DNA from: Intoshia linei
Lineage: Eukaryota > Orthonectida > Rhopaluridae
Length of the DNA stretch: 25,683 bases
Assembly (NCBI GenBank): GCA_001642005.1
Contig: LWCA01000491.1
Coordinates: 1 to 25,683, forward strand
Direction: 5' to 3'
Shown here in pieces: positions 8,601-17,168 of this stretch. Position 1 is the first letter of the stretch. The number at the start of each line of letters is the position of its first letter. The notes beneath the pieces were generated by a model. The model was not told where the DNA came from. It saw nothing but the letters and a program-made list of their open reading frames with translations, and made no database searches. The translations under genes were made by a program, and so were the position numbers.

Positions 8601-10744
8601 AAAGACTCAATTTCTGAAACCAAATTTCCAATAAAATCTAATCCTGGAACAACTTAAAAATTGATCCTTTTAAAATTCCACATCTCTACAAAATTTATGT
8701 AAAAACTACACATTTATGCAAAAAATTCAAAATTTGAAAAAGATTTTTGAGTAGAAACTAGTCACTAGTGTTATTGACGTTCATTCTCTTGAGCAATGTT
8801 TCAACAGAAGATAAACGATTCTAGATTATTCAAAAATAATATCCAGAACGATCTGAAAATTCAGGATTATAATGAGTCATGTAGTATAAAATGTTTAAAA
8901 GTTGAAAAAATAAATAATTTACTCAAAGGGCCACCAAAATTATTATGTGGGCCACTGATTGCCGATCCGTGCACTACATAATAGTTTGATTCTCGCAAAA
9001 ACAGTTCAACCAGAACAATACGTTTATAAAATATGACTTAATATTTAGTAAATCTAGGGTGGGGCATCCCTATAGTAGTAAAAATGTCGCTCTAATAAGA
9101 ATTATTATGGAGTTTTGAACATTTCAGTTGATACTGAAAAAGTTATAATTTAATATTTTTTAATATCAAAAAAATAAGTTTGGACTCTATTTTTGTGATA
9201 GTCGTCACTTGATAATCGCTTCGTCAAAAGTTTTGCACCTCTTAGCATTCTGAATACTAAAATGTCTTCAAGTAACATTTTTCATAACCCCATATCTCTG
9301 ACGGCAATGATACGTTCACTTAAAACTCGAAATATGAAATTGATCCGTTGACACCTCTATTTGATTCAATTATATAGGGTTTGAATATCTCATTTTGGTC
9401 CTTTATCTACTGTCAATCTAATATTAGCTGATATCAATATAATGTGATTGGAAAGAAAAATTTTCGTAAATTTCAATTAAATATTTTTTCATCCTCAAAT
9501 TATGGATTACATTTTTTATTCAAAGAAATGGTTTTTTCATTTAATTTTTTTTAACTTTAACAAAATGTTTCTTTGCAATTATCTGAAATCGCGTAATTAA
9601 AAATATGGATCCATCTGAAATTTCTAAAATTGCAACTTACAACTGTTATTCAAGCTAGGATTTTAATATTTAATACCAAACGCAGTAAAGATATATTTCA
9701 GAATTACCTAGTATCTCTTTCGCCATAATATGTCATTTTAAACGAACCATCCTCTGTTTTGCATTCTTTTATAAATTTTAATAAAGCTTCTCTATCAATA
9801 GAATCAAGGGCTTCTTTTATACCCAAAGATGCTAATGCATTTACAGCAGCATAAGTTGAAGCAAGATGAGGAAATTCTCCTGGGCCGCCTATAAAGAATA
9901 TAAAATAATATTAAAATTTGACCAGCATATCCTCCAACATCACATTTAAAGCATTTTAGTTTTTCCACAAACCTAAATGAATGCATGCTATTTTCAAGAT
10001 ATTTTTAAAATTAACAATACACTAAAAGGGTTAAAACTCGCTATAAACTTTTTAGTGGTATCATTATAACTGTTACTGGCTATATCCATAACCTCATTGT
10101 ATTGCAATGTGACCACAGATCACTAACCGCTTATTGTGTATATTTAAACAATACATTTAAAATAATGTATATTAATATTATATCTAGCCTTATTTATGTT
10201 ACTGGGTTAACCTTGACGAATTATTAAAAAAATTACTCCAATTTCATTTGATAATCCATACTATACCCCAAAATATTTAAGCTGTGTATAAGCCAATAAT
10301 GAATCCATGTTTGATTCGAATGAAGTGTCTAAAAATATAAATCACGTTACTTGATTTTAAAATTGAAATGTTACTTGGCATCCTTCCAAGTTTTTACAAT
10401 GAGAGAGTATATACGAAATGTGTGTAGCTCGAAAAAGTTTCAAATTGCTAAGTAAAATTACATTATAAATTTAATCAAAATGCACAAACCTGGCATCAGA
10501 ATCGTTTAAAAAGTTTTTATATTGAAATAAAACATTTTTTTCAGAAGATGCCTAAAAAATAAATAAAATCTAATAATTTTAATAGCCAGCCATAAATTAT
10601 GGCTCATGTTGCACACTAAATTTACTACATAACAAATCGACATTGTACACAAGTTTTTAAATTAACCTGCATTATTGAAGTTTCTGTTTCAATTTTTTTT
10701 CTAAACAGATACTTGCTGATTTCATGATTTGCGTATCTGTCCAT
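5650..10744 (-). CDS. FNTB: Protein farnesyltransferase subunit beta
   Basis: This is the catalytic subunit of farnesyltransferase, a zinc enzyme that works with an alpha subunit in the cytosol to attach farnesyl to the Cys of C-terminal CaaX motifs in Ras-like proteins and lamins. Twelve exons splice in frame with GT-AG introns: 10744-10667, 10551-10490, 10447-10375, 10328-10267, 9987-9923, 9888-9708, 6423-6334, 6292-6163, 6123-6000, 5955-5917, 5879-5810 and 5773-5650, giving 365 residues. The alpha-alpha barrel motifs are in order: TWIHYWLIHSL, GGPGEFPHLASTYAAVNA, DTRAGYCA, VAHGGYTFC, GGFQGRTNKLVDSCYSFW and DFHHTCYALSGLS. Zinc ligands are Asp270, Cys272 and His331; Arg and Lys of GRTNK are kept. 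Vertebrate enzymes have about 437 residues, so both ends are short here. The first His of HHTC is normally Tyr. Exon 5's acceptor is the least certain junction. A splice donor (G|GTATAATAG) in the last exon leaves room for an unseen extra exon. Confidence 0.93.
7679..7878. mobile_element. 200-bp hAT miniature element (MITE)
   Basis: The element begins CAGTGTTTCC at 7679 and ends GGCGGAACCCCTG at 7878, which inverted reads CAGGGGTTCCGCC. The 8-mer CATTATAC flanks it exactly on both sides (7671-7678 and 7879-7886). It contains CTACTCCGTGGAGTAG, a perfect palindromic hairpin, near the left end. It is non-coding and too short to carry transposase, so it must have been moved by an enzyme encoded elsewhere. 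It lies inside intron 6 of FNTB. Confidence 0.93.
8500..8720 (+). repeat. Fragment of a dispersed repeat
   Basis: The phrase AATTTGTGGTTTT followed by A/T-rich sequence, GAAGATATAC, TTTGATTTTTCAAAAAAG and AATTGGGGTTTT is collinear with the dispersed repeat copies at about 20405-20560 and 15300-15330. The match is diverged and gapped, so the boundaries are approximate. Confidence 0.4.
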
Positions 10745-11328
10745 CTTGTAGAGTTGTATTAGAAATTGTTTAAATTAAATTTTAACGGTTAAGACTTAAC
10801 TTAAGTATATTGAAAAATAGACCAATTTAATCATAAATTTACTTATATTAGTAACGCGGATATTCTCATCGATTTCTATGCTGAAATATCTATACTTTAT
10901 TATTTTAACGGATTACTTTAGTAGATTTATCTCGTTTATAATTAGTGATTAATTAGTAGTTACATATTTTTACAATATTCGGGATATTAATGACTTGAAT
11001 TGTCATCAAATTTTTAATGAAACATTTTTTGTAAATTTTTTGCAGTGTCTACTGTAGTTCATATAGTACATGTAATTATTTTTGATGAATGCTTTCGATT
11101 TTTAAATTTTGTCAACATTTTATGAAAAAGATAAAAATATCAATTTGTTACAGTAAGGAATCAAGAATGAGTTTATGGATATCTGTATATATTGAGATAT
11201 TAACCCTTATTGTTTGTCACAAACCCAAACTCTTGATAACACATTGTGTACATTTGATCAAGATAATAAACATACATTTCAAAATAAAAAGTTTGTTATA
11301 GTTATACATTTGAAAAACTACAAGAGAG
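10745..11328. promoter_or_regulatory. Shared upstream region between FNTB and WAVE
   Basis: This 584-bp stretch separates the start codons of two divergently transcribed genes, so it must hold both promoters unless one gene has a distant 5' exon. It is AT-rich and I cannot identify a TATA box, initiator or transcription-factor site with confidence. No coding exon was recognised; a short open frame near 11089-11301 has no protein similarity I know. Confidence 0.4.
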
Positions 11329-13491
11329 ATGCCTCTGATACGACGAGTTATCGAACCTGTTAAAATATACCAATCTAATAAAAATTTATCATCTTCAAAG
11401 GAAAAAATTGATGGCGCGGGTACTCAATCTGAAGAACTTGAATCTGTAGCTAATACTGGGTTTTGTAATATCATGAGACAATTGGCTTCTTTTTGCGAGA
11501 AAACTGAAGGAGGTAGAAATTGCGTTTTCATTTTATTTCATTATAATTAGTATTTTCTGAATTATGTCAAAGTATCAATCAAATTTCCACCAAAATAGAT
11601 AAATTAACAAAAAGATCGTCTAATTTATCCTTTATAATTAGCAATTTGGATCCTAGTTATGAAAAAAGTAATATTATTTGAATTCTTAATTAATTTTTCT
11701 AAAATTTTTTATTTTATTAGTATCGATCGAAGATATAAATAGTCACACTCCATATAGAAGTGATTTACATAGAATTTTCATGATAGTTACACCCGAAACT
11801 AGAACCCAATCTATTAAACAATTATATTCCAATTGTTTCGATTTACCTCAACTTTTTAAACTCGATCAGTACCGAACTGATGGAGTTAAATCCATGTCCC
11901 TTTACTCTGATCCAAATTATTTCGCTGCTCTTTTATTCACTAAATTGAGTAAAAGTAAGGAAGAACATAAGAAAAAAAAGAAAAAGGTTTTTTGTTTTAT
12001 AACATCATTTTTTTCATTGTGTCTTAAAATTTTACATGATTTGTATTATGGCTTATAAATTATTATATTGAGTACTCATTTCAGAGTAAAGACATTTATC
12101 AAACTCTTTCGAGACGAAAAGTTTCGGATGTTAGCGAAATTCAAACCAATAAAGATAAATACAAAAAAATGGAATCTGTCAATGTGAAATATAAAGAATA
12201 TTTTACCAAAGACAAGTATATTTATTTTTATTTTAAAATTTAAATAATTCTATTTTAGATTGTCCAGTGTACCAGAAGTTTTACCTCAACAGCATATGGT
12301 ATACATTTTTATACGATATTGTCTTTTGATGTCAGTACAGTGTGGCTCATTTTACGAAAGTCCAAGTTTCGATTTGATCACCCATTTTTCGAACAATTTA
12401 TAAATATCATTTAAATTAATAATAATGATACGTACTTTGAATAAACCCCATTTTGGAGTATATTTTGACTATAATTATTCGTGTTTTTATAATACCCATT
12501 TGACCATTTTTATTGTCGAAACATTTTTTTCACCTTACACTTTTCACTTTTCCAAACATTTTATTAATTTATAATTAAACAAAATTATACTATTTCGGTT
12601 CATTGGTTTTTAAATAATTTTAAATAAACATCCAATCTAATTAACTTTTTAGAGTGTTTTAAAGTTGAACACAATTATGTATACTTTGTTTTAATTTTAC
12701 ATTCTTAGCCTGCTAAAACTTTCGATAAAATCGAAATGGAATTTGGTATTGATGATTGCAATTACGATGATCCATTTATTGCATCAGATTGTAATGAGCC
12801 TGAATTAAATTCGTTTAACGATCATATTGAAAATATTCCTGTACCAGATGCTGACGTTTATCAAAGTGATTCTATTACAGACCCACAATTCCTACCGCCA
12901 TTCGAAACTCCCATGGACCAATATGGGCTCGCCGATGATGATGTTAACTATGACGACGATTTTCCAGGACTACCTTGTCCAATGGATAATTCTTCAATTT
13001 CACAACAGCCTATAGACAATATTGATTCTTCATTCCCTCTTCCGTGCCTCGATTCATCAGTGAATAATGAAACATATGTAGAATCATTTATACCGTCATC
13101 TATTCCTGATATTAGCCCACCACCAGTAATGCCACCAAGTGTGCCATCGTGTCTGGTTGTGGCACCACCAGTTTGTATTGCACCACCACCTCCAATTTCC
13201 GTTTCTTCTACAATTGCTAACAGTACCTTATCTTTTGATAAGTGCGGTACAATGACTTCTAATACTTCTACAACTGATATACCACCAGTTTCTAACGATC
13301 GTAGCAACTTTTTGTTGGCTATTCACAAGGGAATGAATCTACGGAATGTATCTACGTCGTCCGGTACATCAAAAAACAAAGACACTAATGATGTTCAGTC
13401 TATGTTGGAAAATGCTTTTGAACTTAGACGTCAACAAATGGAATACGGGTCAGATGACGGTTCAAGTGACAATTCTTGGAGCACAAATTAA
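11329..13491 (+). CDS. SCAR/WASF: WAVE/SCAR actin-nucleation promoting factor
   Basis: WAVE proteins sit in the WAVE regulatory complex at the plasma membrane and, after Rac activation, expose a C-terminal VCA segment that turns on Arp2/3 to branch actin. Six exons splice in frame: 11329-11512, 11551-11667, 11721-11986, 12085-12215, 12259-12298 and 12709-13491, giving 506 residues, close to the family's 500-560. The SCAR homology domain runs over residues 1-~165: MPLIRRVIEP, ESVANTGFCNIMRQL, GVFSELCQSINQIS and SIEDIN. It continues with YRTDGVKSMSLYSDPNYF, equivalent to the canonical YRDD...FYT-PSYF, and a lysine-rich run. A modest proline-rich part (PPPVMPPSVP, IAPPPPISV) precedes the WH2 motif FLLAIHKGMNLRNV (447-460). 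A connector helix (DVQSMLENAFELRR) follows, then a tail with the Arp2/3-binding Trp in DNSWSTN. The tail is less acidic than usual. The start matches the family's MPL..R.(I/V)(E/D)P. Confidence 0.93.
12299..12708 (+). other. SCAR/WASF: WAVE intron 5 (410 nt)
   Basis: This is the longest intron of the gene, between the exon ending QQHM and the exon beginning PAKTFDKIE. Donor GTATAC and acceptor TTCTTAG are canonical and phase 0 is kept. I see no repeat or other gene inside. Confidence 0.8.
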
Positions 13492-14145
13492 TACTTTTAT
13501 GTTACTATTTTTATATAAAACATCTAATTGTGTATCAAATGTTGTTACTTCTGTGCGTAATATTTACTTTTTTTGAAATTGCTGTTTTTAAATTCAATAT
13601 ATTTATCATCATGTGATGAAATGGATAAATTGTGTATGGACTGTCAAATGTATTTTTAACATCATATTATAATTATTCATAATATACGTTCAGCGTAATT
13701 ATATAATTAGTTGGTGCTCCGCTTTTATAAGCAATAAAAAGTTTGCCCTACTTATTAGTAATATACACAATCTACTAATTTTTTGGTGACTAAATCTGGT
13801 TGAAATTACGTCAAATTAAACTCTAATGGAAATTTTACAAATAAAATTGAAAAGAAACGAAATGGTTTTACATGAATAAATATGAAAAGTTATATGCTAA
13901 TTTAATATATGTAATAATAAAGAAGACCCTGTCAATTTACTTCCAATATCCGATAAATTTTCAATTTGTTTAAGCAAAGACTACTATATACTTTAAGTTT
14001 AGGTTTAGGTTTAAGCTGTCCTTGCTTTAGGGTACTTTAAAAAATAATTATGGACATGTAGTCTCTAACAAACGGTATAATTAAATATGACTAAAAATTT
14101 TTTGAATCAATAATTATTCTTCTGTGTACTAAATTTTAAATCTTA
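13492..14145. other. WAVE 3' flank, likely 3' UTR then intergenic
   Basis: There is no recognisable exon here. A standard poly(A) signal AATAAA lies at 13733-13738, about 240 nt after the WAVE stop codon, and is a reasonable transcript end. A short telomere-like run (TTTAGGTTTAGG near 13999) is only two units long and not meaningful. Confidence 0.5.
13733..13738 (+). terminator. SCAR/WASF: Probable poly(A) signal of WAVE
   Basis: AATAAA occurs about 240 nt after the stop codon, in the sense orientation, and is followed by further T/G-containing sequence. It is the first canonical signal after the gene. AT-rich DNA produces such hexamers by chance, so this is tentative. Confidence 0.35.
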
Positions 14146-14240
14146 AGTCAAGAGTCTTAGAGAGGTGACTAGGAGCTATATGACACTAATAATTGTTTGT
14201 GAAAAGTTTTTTTGTGGTCTGGGTAGGTTCGGCTCTTTTA
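14146..14240 (+). repeat. Short dispersed repeat, copy of 598-681
   Basis: The phrase CAAGAGTCTTAGAGA, then GTG-xx-TAGxAGxTATAT, then ATTxGTTTGxGAAA and a T-rich run, occurs in the same order at 598-681 inside the hAT-type element. A TTTGGCTCT / TTCGGCTCT word follows in both. The surrounding sequence (14241-14754) also has typical hAT-like words (TTGGCACCCC) but no matched pair of termini that I can define. Confidence 0.55.
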
Positions 14241-14754
14241 CCAATAATTAAATCATGGGTTCTTTACTTTTCTCCACTTGGCACCCCTTAATTCAATAAA
14301 ATTCGATTCGGCACCACCATAAATGTAATAAACTTAAATACGATAAAAGTTAATAATATAACTACGGTAATAAACAATTGCTAGCTGAAATGGTTTAAAT
14401 TTGAATTAGAAAAAACCTTTGAACATAAAAAACACTGGTTTGTACGATTTATCAATATCATCAATATTTATGGTTTAATATTAACCCATTTTATTTTTTT
14501 GAGATAAATGCCTAAAATCAAAAAAGGCATCCACGTGCAAAATGAGTTTTTCTAATAAAAAAAAGTGAACTCACTAATATACAATGTATTAAAATATTTA
14601 TATATTATTTAAAAAAGTTAAATTAAATCAAGTTAAAAAATAGCTGTAAAATGAGTTTTATTCTAAAATTTTCTGCTAATCCAGGTTAAGAACCCATAAC
14701 TTAGATAAAAATTCACTTTTATCAGAAATTTACCTTTATCTATTCTTTAATCAA

Positions 14755-15420
14755 AAATCATGTGTATAATTCCAAAATTTATAATTATAAATTTTATATT
14801 AACTGGCAAAAGCTGTATTAGAATAAATTTTTTTCAATTGTGGGATCGTAAATTATTTCAAATTTTTTGTTTTACATTTTTGTTAATAAAAAAAGGAATA
14901 TTAAAGTGTTTTTTTAATAGTGAAGGCATCACTTTGTCAGATTGAAAATTTTTGTGTGTGTTAACAGGATATAAATAATGTATCATATAATTTTTTATAA
15001 TGTTAAGGCTGTTTTCATTTTTCAAAAAAATGGTAATCTGGTTTTAATTGTGAAAATTAAGTTAAGGACAGTTAACCTCACAAGGGTAAAGGAAAGAGAG
15101 ATAAAAAAGACCTATATTCATTCTTAACGAAAAGGTGAGAAGAGTAGATTTTGCTTACCGCTGTTTTTGTGGGGTAACCTCACAAGGGTTAATTTGATCT
15201 TTTTTGAGGTTGGCATTTGTGATAATGCTTATGATTTTAAAAACTATTTCAGAATTTATGTTTAAAAAAATTCTAGGATATGTTTCATTTTTAAAACAAA
15301 GGGTAATTTGTAGTTTTGACGATGAAGGTATGCGTTTCTGAGGCTTAGATTAACGACAATGTTAACTTTTTTAACTAAATGGTAACACTTACACATTCAA
15401 TTTTATACAAGTAAAGGATT
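14755..15420 (+). repeat. Dispersed repeat, copy A (upstream of stoned B)
   Basis: This ~670-bp stretch is collinear with 20118-20730. Shared landmarks in order are AACTGG near 14800, AGAATAA-TTTTTTTC, TAAATTATTTCA-ATTTTTT, GTGAAGGCATCACTTTGTC (GTGAAGTCGTCACTTATTC in the other copy), GATTGAAA-TTTTTGTGT, TGATAATG-TTATGATTTTAAAA, and a final GGTAACAC. The two copies are well diverged, so this is an old family. No coding or terminal repeats were recognised, and the class is unknown. Copy A also contains a 15-bp direct repeat, TAACCTCACAAGGGT, at 15073-15087 and 15175-15189. Confidence 0.7.
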
Positions 15421-15506
15421 ATTATTAAAATTGTATACAAGTCATTGAAGTTGAAAATTTATATTATCAACCCTGATGTAATAAAGGTATATTTGTCAAT
15501 GTAAGC

Positions 15507-16048
15507 CAGCCATTCTCAACGGGGTCCACAGAACTTTTTTGGGGTCCATGAAAATTATACACATTTATTACATATTATAGACATTTTCCGTACATAGTCA
15601 TTTTTTTTTAATTAACGTCATATTTTCAAATAATAAAGTCGTTTATTCAAAGAAGTAAACAAATAAAACTGACTAGTTTTGAAAAAAAAACTTTACGATT
15701 TTAAAATATGACGTTAACTATAAAAAAGTGACTTTATGTTAATGATTTTTAGAAAAAATTTAGTTCAAATAAACTAAAATTGATTAGGATCGACATTTTT
15801 TTCTTCACAGAATTGCTTATCTGCATATATTGTAAAATTGAATAATAATGTTAGAATTAAAATTTAAAAATTTGTTTAATATTAATAGTTTATCAACTTC
15901 ATCATCTCGAAAAACTAGAGTACTCCATCTCATTTGGTCATCATTCGTTTCACACAAATGTAATGATTCATCAAAAATTGTAATTATTAATTAATTAAGT
16001 AATTAATTTTTTTAAGGGTCCACAGAGAAAAAAGGTTGAGAATGTCTG
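15507..16048. mobile_element. 542-bp non-autonomous hAT element
   Basis: The left end reads CAGCCATTCTCAACGGGGTC and the right end, inverted, reads CAGACATTCTCAACC. The subterminal phrase GGGTCCACAGA occurs at both ends (15522 and 16016 areas), in direct orientation. The 8-mer ATGTAAGC is present exactly at 15499-15506 and 16049-16056, a clean target-site duplication. No transposase reading frame remains. It lies about 1.1 kb upstream of the stoned-B start codon. Confidence 0.93.
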
Positions 16049-17168
16049 ATGTAAGCCATATATTATGTCAGTGTATATATATAAAATATATTGTGGGCGG
16101 ACCCAATTTTAGGTTCAATAAAAATTAAAATTGAAAAAAATTTATGAAAATTATAATTTTTAATGTACAAAGTACAATTATAAAAAAATTATCAACTTAA
16201 ATTGTTTAGGTTAATCTTTTTTAACATAGATGTGATAATTTATGAAATGATAACGTTGAGAACACATACATATTGTATATTGATAATGAAATTTTATTAT
16301 TTATAGTTGAAAAACCATGATATGGAGCAACTTGATGTAAATTAGATATAGACAAATATTAAATCAATAACTGAATTGAATGTTTCAAATTTAAACTAAT
16401 GTACAGAATGTATAGTCTAAATTCAAGATAAAATTATTTTATTGTATATTGATTATATTTTGTGAAAATTTTAACAATTATACATTTTTACCATTAATAA
16501 CCATCATTTTATTTTATAATTTCTATAATGTATATTTTTATATTTCTAGGCTTTAGTTTGATAGATGCTAATATTAAATTTACTGTAAATTTTACATCAA
16601 TTTATATTTCATCAAAATTGATGAATAAATTATGCAAATATTTAAAATCATTTTTCAAACTTGAAGATTGATTAATTGATAAATGATTAAAATTTTGCAC
16701 GATATACAATACAATCTAGTACAATGTACGTATATTTTTAATTTTTACAAGTGTATATAACTAAAATAAACAAATTTACATTTATATTCCCGTAGATGAA
16801 CAATTATTCATGTTCATTGAACATATTTGTTTATTAAATACTAAAACTCAATTTAAATTTGAAATAATGATAACATAATTCTTAAATTCCAATTTATTTT
16901 ATTATGAACCATAGATGATTAAATTAAAATACATAAAAGGTATTAAAAACATTGATTGACTTTGGTTTGGATCAAATAAATCGATAATGACCCACATTAT
17001 CGTTAATACATCAGACCTAATGTTGTAACTACATTGATACTAAACGGTCTGCATTAATATTATTGATATTTTTCGAGTTTATGTGAATGTATAGTTATAT
17101 ACAAATTAGATACTTTGTATAATGTCATTTAAGTTGAAATTTTAAAAAAATTTCAAAAAGTTTTTTAA
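16049..17168 (+). other. Upstream region of stoned B, no gene seen
   Basis: The 1.1 kb before the stoned-B ATG is very AT-rich and shows no exon with protein similarity. In Drosophila an ORF for stoned A lies directly upstream of stoned B on the same mRNA; nothing like it is visible here. An in-frame TAA (17166-17168) touches the ATG. Promoter or 5' UTR elements probably lie here, but I cannot point to one. Confidence 0.5.

Larger units (their letters stand above)
6424..9707 (-). other. Large FNTB intron 6 (3284 nt) with repeats
   Basis: This intron separates the exon ending in ERDT(R) from the exon beginning AGYCA. All other FNTB introns are 34-279 nt, so it has expanded greatly. It contains the 200-bp hAT miniature element at 7679-7878, a pair of inverted CCGGCCACC/GGTGGCCGG words at about 6952 and 7974, a fragment resembling the dispersed repeat at 8500-8640, and a solitary hAT-like end (GGGCCACTG) finishing at 8957. 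I see no exon or other gene on either strand. Confidence 0.8.

Noticed and set aside
8796-8981. 61-codon frame ending in hAT-like GGGCCACTG sequence
   Set aside because: No protein similarity; the end at 8957 resembles a hAT terminus but I found no partner end or target duplication, so neither a gene nor an element is called.
9804-9986. Minus-strand 60-codon frame starting MHSFRF
   Set aside because: It is FNTB exon 5 read through the 34-nt intron, and is covered by the spliced FNTB model.
11089-11301. 70-codon frame between FNTB and WAVE
   Set aside because: Low-complexity, no known similarity, no splice or start context; likely chance.
12948-13307. Minus-strand 119-codon frame
   Set aside because: Antisense shadow of the WAVE proline-rich exon; its Gly/Thr richness mirrors the sense proline codons.
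13995-14016. Telomere-like TTTAGGTTTAGG run
   Set aside because: Only two imperfect units of a motif close to insect TTAGG; no array.
14760-14945. 61-codon frame
   Set aside because: Lies within dispersed repeat copy A and is not conserved in copy B.
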